Position numbers and translations under genes: made by a program. The notes below the pieces were generated by a model, which was given only the letters and a program-made list of their open reading frames with translations, searched no databases and was not told the DNA's origin. A stretch of 64,000 bases of DNA from Schistosoma mansoni (taxonomy: Eukaryota; Platyhelminthes; Trematoda; Strigeidida; Schistosomatidae): positions 33,146,706 through 33,210,705 of the forward strand of contig NC_031495.1 in the NCBI RefSeq assembly GCF_000237925.1, in the 5' to 3' direction. This document shows positions 47,201-60,280 of this stretch, piece after piece (positions within the stretch are counted from its first letter, which is position 1; each line of letters opens with the position of its first letter).

Positions 47201-50200
47201 TTTTTCAGTGAGATTTACCATTACACCAAACAAATTTTTTTAAAGCCGACCAAAATTTGTAGTGATAATGTACCGTATACGTTTAATTTTATTCGTGTTG
47301 AGTTCATAGTTATCCGTCTATTTGTGCCGGTACATTTCAATTTTCCAGGATGTCACTTGAAGATTTTATTGCCAATTTCGACTATTTGGATATTTGTCAC
47401 CTAACAGAGCCACCTCCAGTGATTTCTAAATCTTCTAGTGCTTATCATTCCTTACATAATTTCCCATCAGTTCACTTACGTGGTCGATGGCTTCGAGGTG
47501 TGTCATGTGGCGGTCGACCATATATCCGTGCAAGTCACTGGGCAAATCCTCAGTTTCGACTGGTAATTAATTCACCGGATCCAAATGATCCTGATGGGTT
47601 CGCTACAACCGTCATTGCTCTAATGCAAGCTGATCGTCGTCGTCTACGTCATCGTGCTCCTCGACTTGCATCTATTGGATTTGTTTTATATCGGGTATGT
47701 TGTTTAAATTTTTCGATTACTAATATAATTTTGCTTAAACATTTAAGGGAAAATATAACTTATGTTCATCTTTCCAAACATCAAGTTATGTATTTACACA
47801 ACCTAACATTTTGAGACATTTTTTATAGCATTTTTTTTGACGAAGCTTTAGTATTCGCTTTATGTTAAATGAAACAAAATTTTTTCTAAGCATTTAGATA
47901 TCTGTTTTAAAGGTCAACCATTCTAGACTCAAAATACTTCACTTGTGTTTTCTGTATGTGTTTATTGACAGACGTTTCCTAATATATGTAAGTGCTTCTT
48001 GTGAAATAAAAAAATAGATTTTGTTTGCATATGCTGGCCCTCTGTACCATCATTACGTTGAAAGTATTAATGTCATGTGTTAAAAACAAATGATTGTTGT
48101 TTTCAGTGTTTTAAACTGTACTCCGACTCAACTTAAAAATATTTATGGCTGATGGAAATGTCGAGGCTATCCTCTCAGAATGCTCATATGCCAAAAGAGA
48201 CTGATCCCTTACAATTCTTAACACCGACCACTCAAAGATTCAAACCCCTAACACTTAATTATATTCTTTATAAATAGTTTATTATATATGCAGTCACAGT
48301 TTGTGTTGTTTTACATCAGCTTTAAGATTGTGAAGCTTCCTTTATTGCTTTGTTCTCCGAATACACAGATTTGCGAGTTTATTAATATGTGTATAGATTT
48401 ATGCATCTAATTTCTGTTGACAACCAATGATGTACTTGCGTAGTTTCCGCTATTCATGTTGCATTTGCGAACATATCTTTATATAATTCTTTACGATAAG
48501 TGAAGTAAATAGTATTTACTTAGTTTTTGTTGTATGTAGATAGTTTATTGAGAAAATTACTATAAACATATGGAATTATTATTATTAATGTGTTCTGTAG
48601 AGCCACACAGATAAGCGCTCGGTCAATGAATTAAAAAGGCGGCTGGTAAACTAGGGTAATAATCTAAGATCTTATAAATTCATCAGTTTTTTTTTAAGCC
48701 AAACGGACTAAAAATGATCTTCAAGAGTTGTTAAAGTAGACATTGATTACTTGTGAATGAAATAATAAAGCAGATAAGATTCGTATCAAAATACATGATG
48801 ATTACACTTACTAAGAAGTAGATATTTTATGCTATCTCTTCTTATATCCCAAATCCCTAATTAATAACATTTTGTCGAGCCAAGTGACTAATTACAGAAT
48901 ACTCAAACCAAAATAGATAAAACACGACTTTGACCTGTGTACCTCTGGCTAAACATCGAGTTAACAACTAAGTACTGCATGGATCGGTACAATCCGTTGA
49001 GCTAATAATCAGTTGATATCCACAAAAATACTTATAGATAAGTTCTATTCCCACATTTCATTTGATCGTTGGATGGTGAGCGCGACTTACAGCACAGTAA
49101 CTAGAGTTGATACATGTTTGTAATGTGATCGTTAAACTTGCCCACTTTGACCTTAAATCTACTCACTAAATCTCTTATTCAAAAAGAGGCAGTCTTTTGG
49201 TAGCAAATGGAAATTACATGGAGCAACAACTAAAAATATATTTTCCAATAGATGCCAAGGAATTAAGTCTAATTTGTTTTAAAATAATACATTCAACAAC
49301 GTTCGTTTACATGAAAGACTAAAAATTCTAAATATATAAATAATCGTATCATGATACTGTGGGTAATCAATTTTACTTAGAGCTAATCATTTTTCCAATG
49401 AAATCATGGGAAAGTTCTGATATCAAATGTATATGGACTTTTAGTGTATTACTAATAAGTTTTTCTTCAATGATAAAACAAAATAATTTGTCATTTTAAC
49501 AATTTCTGGGGCAAAATATTATCAAGTTAACTGAATATTATGACAATTAGATGTGATCTGCGATAGTAGAATTTCGGTAATGTGCTCTCGACTTGGTGAG
49601 TCAGATGTCGGCTGCCAACAACTCTATGAGTTATACGAGTCTTAGGTAATATGTAGGAACTAAAACATTTTAATCGTTCTTGACATAGTTGTAAAAGCTA
49701 TATGTATTGTATTGTCTGTAATTTATATTGTAAAACAAACAAGTTGATAAAACCTTGAAACAGAGCTTGATTAAAAAAGAAAGAATAAGCATCATATTTT
49801 TCAAGATTATAGATTTTGTGTCACTAGTGGAATCTTGGCAACCGAATGTATGAACTTTAATCATAGAATTAAAAATATAAGATTTTTACAGTATTCTAAG
49901 CATTTCATCCTTTCGTGGATAAGTTACGTTTTGTTTCGACTTCACTAGTTACTAGTTTATCTTACTATATAGAATGTGAACAGTTGTGATTCGACAAAAC
50001 TACTAGATATTAATTTACAAAAACAAGAATAGAAAAGTCGCATAAAAATTAATTGACTACGAGATTATGCCAGCTCTTTCTTCTAAAATTCCTCGATTCC
50101 TGTCAGAAGACATTATTACCGTTATACGTACAATTTTATTCCTTATCATATATAACACTTAAAGTTATTTGTCGTTTGATTGATCGCATATTAGTTGTCT

Positions 50201-53200
50201 TTCTTATGATTTCTTTAAGTAATTGTATAAATAATATACCTGTTTCATGAGCCAGCAACTATCTGGACTCAGTAGTTCAGTGGTTAACGCGTTCGATGTT
50301 TGACGTAAGAAGTACTTTATAATGTTTTATATTGACCATGAACACTATGCTTCAGGGACATCTATCTGACAGGATGAAATTGATATCCTGGATTTCATTG
50401 CTTACTACCCTCTATTTTATATAAAATGAAAGTTGTTTAAGTACTTTATACAAATGAAATTTAAGTATGCAACATATGGTTTTATGTTATCAGCACAATA
50501 GGTTAATGAACTGATCTAACTATACATTTTCTGTTAAGCTTTTAAAATCTGTTTCACTTCCGTTTAAATTAGGTCTCGTGGCTAAGTGAGATCAGGATTA
50601 TCGGAATTCTCGGAAGCCACAAGAAACATTTTCGAATCTAGTTCGGAACTACCAAATAGAATACATGAAATGTTCCACATTGAGTCGAACCAAGGTCTTC
50701 TAGGTTCTGGACTGAGCGTTGTACACACTGAGTTGAGATCGAGTGGTCGATATTTATAACTTCAGTTAAGTAATATTAAAACACCCAACCCTATTGCTCG
50801 ATAACTACCTCACCAGCGATTCAATGATTATGATTATTGACTAGAATGTCGAAAAATCCATTTGAAAGATAGTCGGTAGTGAACTTAGTTACATAAGCCT
50901 GTGACTCCTCGAGGAGGAGCATAAACCGCCCTTCAGCATCCTCCATCGAACTCAGTCCTTAGCAATTCTTCCCAGTTGTCTCCAGTTACTATTCATCCTT
51001 TTCATATCTACTTACAATTCTTAACTCAGTGAGTGCTTTGATCTTCCACTTCACCATTTCCCTACAGGATTACATGTTACGCTTGCCTCATGATGCAGTT
51101 CGACTATTTCTTCAATGTATGTCCTCTCCATCTTGTATTTGAGGATGTTGCACTTTCCCTTGTGTATGTTGAGGTCTACTGATACAGAGTGTGCTACTGC
51201 ACTGATTGTCTTCATCTGTATTTGTTTTTGTGTATGGGATAGTAGGATCAGACCATCTATGCAGTCCAAATCGTCTAGTTGCATGTAAGCTGTCCATTGT
51301 ATTCTGTGTTTCTCCTCAGATGTGGAGGTCATCATAATCCAGTCAATCACAAGAACAGAAAGGAAGTGAGTGTGCAAACATGTCTGATTCCGATCTTCAC
51401 TTGGAATGCGTCTACCAGCTGTCCTTCATACACCCCTTTGCAGTGTAGTCCATCGTAAGAATTTTGGGTGATAATGACAATGTTCTCTGCTACTAACTCC
51501 AGATTGTCGAAGAAGGTTCCATATGATTCTCTTATCCATACTGTCAAACTTCCTCTCATAGTCAATGAAGTTGATGTCTGGTGACGAATTTTACTCAATT
51601 GATTGTTCAATAGGGATCAGTAGTATCGTGATTTGGTCTGTGCACTATTGATCCTTACAGAATCCAGACTGTTGCCTTTGAAACCGGGTGTCTATTAAAT
51701 CTTTCAATACCTGTTATTTGTTTCACATTTCTAGCACAGGAATAGTATGAAACAGTTCCATTTTTATTCTGTCATTTATTCTGAGTATCAAACTATTTTG
51801 AGGAAATTGACAAAAGAAACAAGATCATTTATTACCATATTATGTGATTAAATCGTTTTATTGAGAAATGTCCAAGTTCTTTTCTATAGTCACTAAACCG
51901 TGATTTTAAATTTAACCGCGGCAAAATAAAATTGAGATCAAGTAATAATTTTATTTAAATATGCATTCTTATGTAACTACAGATGATAAAAAAGAAGTCA
52001 ATTATCATTGAATTGACACAGGAAAATTACCCTATTAGTACCAATGTTCCCTTTATGTATGTACATTATAAAGCAATTTTTTTCATATGAACTCTACCCT
52101 TATGTTGTAAATATTTATTTATATATTCTTCATTAGCTAATATAGGAATTACCTTGCTTCCGTTAAAAATAAAGTAATTTATTTATATGACCTCTATATA
52201 GTAGAAAATTAGCAACGCCTTTTTCCTGTTGAATTTGAGTATATGAAATCTATGAGGTTAACTTTTAATGCATATGTATTCTAATCTAATAAGTATATAT
52301 ATATATATATATAATGTTATTAAAAGTTATAGTATTTCTGCAATGAAAGCTACTACATTTCCTGAAGATTCAGTACCGAAGCTATTCAACGTCAGAAATT
52401 TATTTTCTTCTATTATAAGTTTTAAGAAAACTGAATTAGATATTCAAACGTGTAAGATAATAAGTTTACCATTAAATTCAGTAGTACAAAGCTACTTTAT
52501 TTGTTTCATTGTTATCAATTCTAGAAAATCATGTTGAGAAACAATCTTTTGTGTATTTCGAGAATTTTATGGAAATCCTATTTCCGCCAACTAATAAATG
52601 ATTTCATTCCAGTTGACAATTTCATTGTTTGTAATATGTTCATATAAAGAATTCTGATTCATTCATGTTTATGAACCAAAAATAACGATTTAACTCATAT
52701 TATATATTTTAATCTTAGCTCGAAAAATCAACTAAATTCATATAAAGTACACAATTTTGGTAATATGTGATGTTTGTTTTGGATTAGATAGTTTTGTATG
52801 GTGTTATAGCAAAGTGAATGATATTACTCATTGTCCTCGTGTTTGTCATTGACTAGATGACGTTTCGAATTTTCTGTATAGTGGATATTTAAGAGTGAAA
52901 TAATGAAGATAATTAGTTTCTTCATCTATCAGATGGATGATATCACTATTGATTAACTGTACCATAATTTTGTGAAGTTTGTATACTATTGTCATTATTG
53001 TATGTTCAATGTTTGAAAACTTCAAAATTTTATTTATTTGGTTTGATAAAGTAAATCAGTTAACGAAGTAATGTCTCGAAGAAGCCGAGTATTTTTCATA
53101 CCAAACCAAACAAATAATGATGTTAATTAAATTAGCTACAGATTTGAGAAAAGAGTGCTAACAGATTAAAATTCAATCCACAAGCCCACTGGCTGCTAGT

Positions 53201-56200
53201 CAATACTTAGTGGAAAATTGTATGATGCAATAAATTTCATAATCTATAATAGAAATTAGGATCTTAATTTTTATCTAAGTATCCTATTTTAGTATACACA
53301 ATGAACATTGTATACGTTTTAATTATGACAGAAAATAAATGGAATGAATCTATTCACTGATTGTTATTTCTATCGTTTTTATTCTTATTTTCTGCTGTTT
53401 CAATAATAATCAGCTTCCAGCTGGAGCTAATCCACCAATGCCACGTGGGTTTTTTGAAACTAATCATCATATAGCTAGTGTAGATTTTTTCTTCGATTCT
53501 AGAGAAGTTGTTAAACGTTTAAAATTAACACCAGGTCATTATCTTCTTGTTCCATGTACATATGCAGCTGATCAACCAGGTGAATTTTTATTACGTTTAT
53601 TATTTGACAATCCGGATAGAATTTGCGAGTAAGTAGCTCTTTGTGATTGACAAATTTTTTTTCATGTGATTTTTAAGAAGTCAGTAACTTTTAAGTCAAA
53701 TATTAAATGGAACACTAGTCTATAATTAGGAACTAAATGTAAATTTGTAAATGCAACATTAAATAGTCCTAGTGAAGATGATTCAAGTATAATATCAAAT
53801 TGAGAGAAGTAATTATTTCCTTATTCTATCAGCTCTGATAATTAACTAATAGCGTTGGATATAGATAATCGGAAAATGTGTATAATAAAAATTATTATTA
53901 TTAGCTGTATTCAATATTATATTTTTGGTACAATATAGAATTTTCAGAGCAAAATATTTCGACAAGTTTCCTTTTCTTATTTCCTGATCTGTCCTGACGA
54001 TAAATATTGAGCCATCGCCAGTTAGACGTTAGCAGTTCAGAAATCGACATCTGAACAATGTACTTTCTTATGGATGTATATTACCAGAAATCGCAATGTC
54101 TTTGATTGTGCTCTTTCTTAACTGAATAGGTTGAACAATTAATTGACATAATGGTCTGTTGAAGCAAACGAAAGTCACATAACTTGTTGAAATATCTAGA
54201 GGACAGAAAAAGGTACCCCAGATATTTAATTAGAACGCCTATATATATATATATTCACGAGAGTTAACTTATCGGTAAAACTAATAATAAAACCACGTAA
54301 GCCATTTAAATAACCTAAGATGAATGCAACATTATATTAGATTCATAAAATGAATTTAATTTCTCATAACCGATTCCAGTTGTTAGACAGAAATCACAAT
54401 GTGATTTAATGTTGATTTACTTATCTTAATGATTATATTATGCATTTGAATGATAGAGTTCGAGCAACAGTAGGGATTAATATTTAATACCTATGATGAT
54501 TTATGAGGTGTTAACATTGAAATCTAACACATTATCTAATATATTATTTACCGGAATAAAACATTTTTCTTCATTGTTTTCAGATCTACATTAGAGCGTG
54601 TAGAACTTAGTGGTTTAGCTGCAACTGGACCAGAGCCTGATCCAAACTATGAATTATTTCAGCCACGTCTTAGACGATTATTTTATGAAGCTTCAGGTGA
54701 ATCGATGGCTGTTGATGCATTTCAGTTGGAGCCAATACTTAATTGCCTTTTGAGAGATGATCATCGAGCACCATACAGTATGGTATGTAATCTTCCATTT
54801 CATATGTCAGTATGACTTAAAAACTTTCCACTTAAGTAATATCAATTTGAAAACTATTGTTGAACGTTTTGAGAATAAGTTTCATTTTGGTTGTAATTGA
54901 CAGAGTTTCCTATATTACTGATAGATCACTGAATCGTGCTTCCCTTACCAATGTGAAGATTTTGTATCCTCTTTGATTTATTTGAGAAGTGCGAAAACTA
55001 TTCAGTTTTAGACAGGGAAAGGCACTTATGTATGTTACATTTTTCCAATATTTCTCTTCTCTCTCATTCAGTGCTCGGAGGACTATCGTTTAAATGTTAT
55101 GCGTTAGTCGTCCGGTCTATGCAGTTCACATAGATCCCACTCTGTATTCGACGAATCTCCTAGTTGTTAGCAATTCAGATGTATATAATTTCAATTTACA
55201 ACAACTTAACACTGAGAATAACCAGTTGTAATTTTAAAATATAAGGTAACTGATGATTCTATTTATTCGACATCCTAGATCTGTTGTTTTAGGTTACCTC
55301 AAACATCATTAGATGTTGACATTAAGTGAAAGTAATAAAACTATTCGTCCGGCATTATTCTATTGTTTTACACGTAAGACAGAATACATGTGTAATTTGT
55401 TGATACTAATTTTTGTTCAAACGTTTAACAAGTTTGCCCATAAATTTTTAACTGGTGGATTAAACTCATTTGCTGTTTTAATAAGATTATCATTATTTAT
55501 AGTGCATGATTTGAAATGTTTACAAAATTTACTCAGTATTTATGTCAGGTTTCCTGTACAATAATTCTTTGAAATTTTGTTAAAAATTTGATCAGGTTAG
55601 TACAGATGCTTGTCGATCTCTGGTAGCCCTTCTCGATCGTGATGGAACAGGACGTTTGTGTGAATCAGATTTTCGACGAGTCTGGGATATTCTACGATCA
55701 TGGTCTCGTTTGTTTGCAAGTTTTGATCCACAGAGAACTGCCCATGTAACAAGTTTGGATTTTCGAATTATTGTTGAACAAGCGGGTAAATTACTCTTTT
55801 TATACGGTTTTATTATTTTTTAGTATATATTTTTAGTAATAATACTGATAGTAATTCGTGGTAAGACTAATAGTAATTGAGTTATTTGTACAACTGAGAG
55901 TATGTTCATTTAAGAAAATCTAGTATTTTTAGTTTGATACTTGTCAACAGTTTCTACAGATAAATCATTTTAGTTAATTGATTCTGTAAGTTATCATTGT
56001 TATCGTTTAGAAAATTCGGAAAAGCGACTTTGGTGCTACCTAACTACTCATATTCCTTATTGGTAAATTCAATGGCCTAAAACAGTTCATTATTAATTAC
56101 TTAATAATTTTATTTCTCAACATATCCTTTAGTCTGTTCGCATCATTAGATAAACTGAAAAAATGTTAAGACAGTGCAAATTTTCCAGTTACTAATATCA

Positions 56201-59200
56201 CTAAGTCTTTAAATTTACCTGACTTGCTGAAAAATAGTTTCCATATTTCTATTATTCAATGCAAGTAATTTCAGGCACACAGAACCAATTATTTTAGTAA
56301 TAAAATTTTTCATGTATTGTTTTTAACCATAGTTTTTGCGATCGTTAATTCAGAATCGCTATACATGGTTCTGACTAGCAACCAATAACTTCATAGACCT
56401 ATATCTTATCTTGACCTGGATGTTTTTATTCTTTTCCTCAACCAGCTCCTCTTTTACCTACCACTTCTTATCAAGAGTGATGTATCTTTCACTCTTAACA
56501 GTATATTTGCAAAACATTGTATTATTTTGAGTGATATAACAAATATTGATTATTTGTCATATTGTTGCTTGTTCTTTCAACTAGGTTATACTCTTCCACA
56601 CACACTATTTTCTAAACTTGTGAACCGTTTTGTTAATGTGGATTGGCGTCTTGATTATCCGCATTTTATCAGCGCTATGTCACTTATAACAAAAGCAGTT
56701 GGTGAGTGCTACTATTATTATTATTATTACTAACCCAACTCTTCATTTATTTGTCCATTAAGAAACAGGATTTACACAAATATTTCATTCATTTTGGAAG
56801 GTAATAAATTAAATTGGAGTTAAAATAGAAAGTGACTCGTATCTCTATCTCAAACATTTTTTCCTCATAACAAGTTTACTTGTAAATGAACCCTTAGTTA
56901 ACTGAATAACCTAGTCGAGGTTCATAAAAATAGCCATCAGTATAAGATTTACTAATAATATTTGCTCGACCAATTTATGATAGACAATAAAATAAGAATG
57001 ATCGAATACATGGAAAAATGATTTGATAGTTGTATAATTTACCATATAAGTCGTTACTGCTTCATTTAATTACTATAAGTCAATGAAGGTTATACAAAAT
57101 GTTTCATTCAGAATTATTAAATTACAATTGATAAGTTGATATAATTTCAGACATATTGTAGTGCCGTGTTTCGTTAATCGATCAACTCGATAACCGTTAT
57201 AATACCAATCCTAACGGTGCATAAAATCAGAAGGCAAGGAGAAACAGTAACTACAATTTATTGACAAATGACTCAGGCCAGAAGGTTACAAGCACATGAG
57301 CTAATATCAGCGAGCAGTCAGCAGTCAGCGAGCGATCAGCAAACAATTACATAGGCAATTTATAGTCAAATTGAATAAGGGCACAGCAAAACAAAACAAA
57401 GGCTGATAATAGGGTTTGCATGCATACATATATGGGGAGGAGTATGAGTCATCGAATGATAGTTAAGCAATCAACATTTTGGCTAGAGTGTCATATGCTC
57501 TAGTGGTAATAACAGAACAAAGAATTTGCAAATTGTTATTATCCAAATGACATTATCTGTTAAGTAAGTTAATAAAAAGGCTTAATCAAAATTGACCATA
57601 CTCAAAATCGACTGTAGGATAGTTGCTATACTATACTTTCTGATGTATATCTTCATGACATATTTCAAGACTTTTTTGATTAAGAAATTGTGCAATAAAA
57701 CAAAATAGATTTTTGTTAGAAATCTATAAGTTTCTATTCTTTCTCTAAATTTAAAATAAATTCACTTATCCATCCACTAAACATTTTAACTATTAAAAGA
57801 GGAAAAGTATTAAATCCTTTCAGTGGTAATTTCTTTTCTTATAATAAACTATTCTAAGCAATGAAGTTTTTGTAATAAAGATTGATTTTTTTAATTTTTT
57901 TTTATTCTATTACATATGGGTAAAATTATGTCATTGTTAAAGATGTTGCGTACATAATGTCTTAATGATTAATTTTAATTTTAATCGATAATATTTTTAG
58001 GAAAATAATTTTGTTTTTAAAGGAAATTATATTCGTTCAAATTTAGATGGAAGTTGTGATAAGATTAGTAGTTTTTATGTCCTTGGTTTTTTAAAAAAGG
58101 TTTTTCTTAATCTATTCATTTGTATTATGTGTTTTTAGCAATTTTTAAGAATTTCGATCATGGTGGACGAGCTGTTCTGCCCTTGGAACAAGTAGGTTTT
58201 TAGCTTTTCCTATTTTCTGTTTTATTTATTGTATACATTTTCTTGACAATTAAACCCCAGAATTATTATAAGTAAATTTACTTCAAGGAATACAAGTTAT
58301 TCGACAATATAAACCTCAATGTACGATGAAACAAGTAGAATACATGAACATCTAATCACCGTATATTGAGTTTCTGAAATCACAGAATTTCAAAAACCCA
58401 TCTTCAAAAATGAGCAAATCAAAAAAACGAAAATAGAATATTTTTTTGATATACAAGTGCTTTATGTGATACGTTTGCTATTTCAATTTAATAAAGTGTT
58501 TGTGAAAGAAAACGTCTGTTAAAAGTCTATAACGTGCAATATAAGTAGTTTTAAAAGTAGGCGTATTATCTGTTGAAATGGCTTAAGTTTTGAAAACTAG
58601 GTAACTATCAAACCTGAATATATTTCAAATTGGATCCTGATGTATGTCGGATAATGAGTCACTAACTGGAACGAAAAATATGCTCAATGGTACCTAGTTT
58701 GCAATACTTAAGCAGCTGATATCAATCTGTAACTTCATCTATTTTTGCAAATTGTACTTAAATATACAAGATTGGAGTGTTGATTATTAAGAAATGAAAC
58801 TAACGTTTCAGTTTAATAAATGTATTGCCTTTCAAATTATATAAAATGGGAGAAACTTAGCTAGTTTTGTAGCTAGTAGTTGTGATATGGAAGCAAAGAG
58901 GATAAGCTTTGTAGTTTATAGAAAGTAAAATAAAATATTGACCATCTAAATATTTATAAAAATGGGAGCATTTCATTTAGTTGGGAAACGTTTCCGCGCA
59001 TTGTGAAACGTTGGTGCTAATATGGAAAATCCACTTGCGTTTTAATAGCCTACATGATTTACTTGACTGTTTTCAGTCATTGAACTTTTGTCATTTCTCT
59101 CTGTTCTAGTGTATGGTTCAAAAACTACTCCTAGTAAAGTAAGACAAGTGACTCTTTAAAATTGAAAGTTATACTTTCAAATTTTTTATCTACATCATAC

Positions 59201-59951
59201 AAGGTATATTGATAAGTTTTGAAGTAATCTTGTAAGAAGTGAGTTATGACAGTCAATAATGCTTGGGATTAAACGTGTAACTGAAAAGCCTAACGCCTAC
59301 ATAAATGTCCAGTTCCTACTGATACATGAACGGGTTCACAAAAACTTGAAATTTCTTAGAAAGATAAAAGTGTCTGTTTAATTACCACTTTTCTAAGTCT
59401 TCTGAACAGACGTACTAGTTAATAAAATGACGATGTTAGAACTCTCAGAATTGTGGTCTAAAATCAATTAGTATAGTCAAGATGCAACATTTCACTACGT
59501 AACGTTACACTACATAAGAAATTACGACAAGTACATGATTATGATTTTAACCATTATTGGAACTTAACAACTAACTGGCAAAATTTATTTCACTGTTAGC
59601 CACCAAGTGTAATATAACTACTAATTGACATTAACCATTTTTTTATTGTTACATATGTTACATATTTTTGCAGTTGACTAAACATTCAACATTTTAATAA
59701 AATCGTCTACCAAATCTATTTTCCACATGTCTATAATGAATTATAAATTAACGATTTCAGTAGACTTTCAAATAAACAATACACAATGAGTAGTATATTG
59801 TTTTGTTCAGTATTACATTTGTGATTCGTTTTAATTTACTTTTTTTTCTTTAACTTGACCATTTAATGTTTGATTATTAATTGTTTACAATGAATGATTT
59901 CATTATTTTCTTTTTTGTGTTTAGTTTGTTGAAATCGCAATGACAATGTAA
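38299..59951 (+). CDS. CAPN: PEF-type calpain with Gln for catalytic His, 12 exons
   Basis: Exons: 38299-38551, 40853-41173, 42381-42639, 43359-43548, 46509-46771, 47349-47694, 53414-53628, 54584-54782, 55596-55785, 56585-56701, 58139-58191, 59925-59951. All junctions are GT/AG and in phase (2433 nt, 810 residues). An 85-residue or longer N-terminal region precedes the protease core (RQGELGDCWVVAAL; Cys194, oxyanion Gln188; LLEKAYAKLNGSYEAL). Then come a calpain beta-sandwich domain (EEFWMSLEDFIANFDYLDIC, GEFLLRLLF) and a penta-EF-hand domain ending FVEIAMTM. Calpains are cytosolic calcium-dependent cysteine proteases that also act as scaffolds. Here the G-H-A-Y-S site reads GQAFG, with Gln360 in the His place, and the N-P-W-G motif reads NLWPS with Asn388 kept. 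Proteolysis is therefore unlikely. Only one EF loop (DRDGTGRLCESD) keeps good ligands. Confidence 0.93.
38552..40852 (+). other. Calpain intron 1
   Basis: A 2.3-kb AT-rich intron. A 69-codon frame at 39841-40050 has no recognisable family. No repeat was identified. Confidence 0.45.
41252..41640 (-). repeat. Dispersed repeat, copy 1 (calpain intron 2)
   Basis: The segment starts with a TAA-type tail (cattattattattagct) and continues with ttcaatattatatttttgg and acaatat. Much of it recurs at 53886-54240, including gtcgacatctgaa near 41390 and ttaattgacataat near 41527. The two copies differ at roughly a fifth to a quarter of positions by eye. The tail on the left implies that the element is on the minus strand. 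No coding region is visible; it may be the 3' end of a LINE or a SINE. Confidence 0.6.
43549..46508 (+). other. Calpain intron 4
   Basis: A 2.96-kb intron. A 72-codon minus-strand frame at 45666-45884 shows no recognised family. Nothing else could be supported. Confidence 0.4.
47695..50240 (+). other. Calpain intron 6, first part
   Basis: AT-rich intron sequence without a recognised repeat up to a SINE-like remnant near 50250. Short open frames on both strands lack family resemblance. Confidence 0.4.
50255..50400 (+). mobile_element. SM-alpha-like SINE remnant
   Basis: An A-box-like tRNA segment (TAGTTCAGTGGTTAACGCG at about 50272) is followed about 70 bases later by a degenerate hammerhead: atctat, CTGA, then aggatGAAAT, then atcctggat. 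This parallels the published SM-alpha ribozyme order (stem, CTGACGA, GUCC loop GGAC, GAAA, CTGGAT), but stem II is largely lost. The B box is not clear. It is a dead copy if correctly identified. Confidence 0.45.
50570..50750. repeat. tRNA-like repeat remnant
   Basis: On the plus strand, A-box-like TGGCTAAGTGAG (50580) and B-box-like TTTCGAATCTAG (50632) suggest a tRNA-derived SINE head. On the minus strand of 50680-50700 there is a second B-box-like TGGTTCGACTC. This could be a degenerate inverted pair like those at 20551 and 62344, but no hammerhead is evident. Confidence 0.3.
50880..51790 (-). mobile_element. RTE-clade LINE fragment (3' half)
   Basis: The minus strand carries the middle and end of an RTE reverse transcriptase: NSYDGLHCKGV, GQLVDAFQVKIGIRH, MQLDDLDCIDGLILLSHT at the active-site region, and [14 protein letters not shown]. 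The frame is broken in several places, and part of the C-terminal region is missing. The 3' end (around 50890-51060) matches the ends of the copies at 11840 and 63140. It lies in calpain intron 6, antisense to calpain. Confidence 0.75.
51791..53413 (+). other. Calpain intron 6, last part
   Basis: AT-rich intron with a TA dinucleotide run at about 52295-52312. No coding or transposon signal was recognised. Confidence 0.45.
53886..54240 (-). repeat. Dispersed repeat, copy 2 (calpain intron 7)
   Basis: This is a homologue of the 41252-41640 repeat, with the same TAA-type tail (attattattattagctgt) and the shared ttcaatattatatttttgg. It also shares acatctgaa and ttaattgacataatggtctg. A TA dinucleotide run at 54239-54253 borders its right end. 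Confidence 0.6.
57157..57660 (-). repeat. Probable solo LTR (fossil), calpain intron 10
   Basis: Read on the minus strand, this segment has LTR features: a TATA-type box (GACTATAAATTGCC, plus-strand 57353-57367), a downstream AATAAA (plus-strand about 57257-57266) and an end in GGCACTACA. The start is less certain; TGTCATGAAG at 57660 would give TG...CA ends and about 504 bp. No clear target duplication was found. A short run of related units (cagcgagcagtcagcagtcagcgagcgatcagc, split by eye) lies in the presumed transcribed part. Confidence 0.45.
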
Positions 59952-60280
59952 TTTGAAATGGGATCAATGAAAAATAAATCATTCTTCCTCACTTTATATC
60001 TTTCTCTCTCACTCTCTCTTTATGTTTTTATATCCCTTGTAAAAAAGAATTCAGTAATTCAGTAATATATGATCTATTTTAATAAACCAGATAACTTATT
60101 GGTATTTACTATAATATTGATATTGTTACAATAGTAATAATAAACGTTTTATGATTCTTATTTACACAATGTTTGGTTATTTTTTACACAAAATCTTATT
60201 ATTTTTATGTTTCTGACTGATATCTATATAGAGAGAGGGAGAGAGTGAGTGAATGAGAGAAAAAGAAGTGTTATGCTTTT
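59952..60280 (+). terminator. Calpain 3' UTR and poly(A) signal
   Basis: An AATAAA at 59973-59978 lies 22 bases after the stop and is the nearest candidate poly(A) signal; further AATAAA motifs occur near 60080 and 60137. A CT-rich run (about 60000-60022) and a GA-rich run (about 60231-60262) follow, and could pair with each other in RNA. Confidence 0.5.

Noticed and set aside
55313-55564. Plus-strand 83-codon frame inside calpain intron 8
   Set aside because: The flanking calpain exons join in phase without it, and it matches nothing in calpains.
57300-57350. CRISPR-like short repeat cluster
   Set aside because: The units are short and irregular with no regular spacers, and the genome is eukaryotic.
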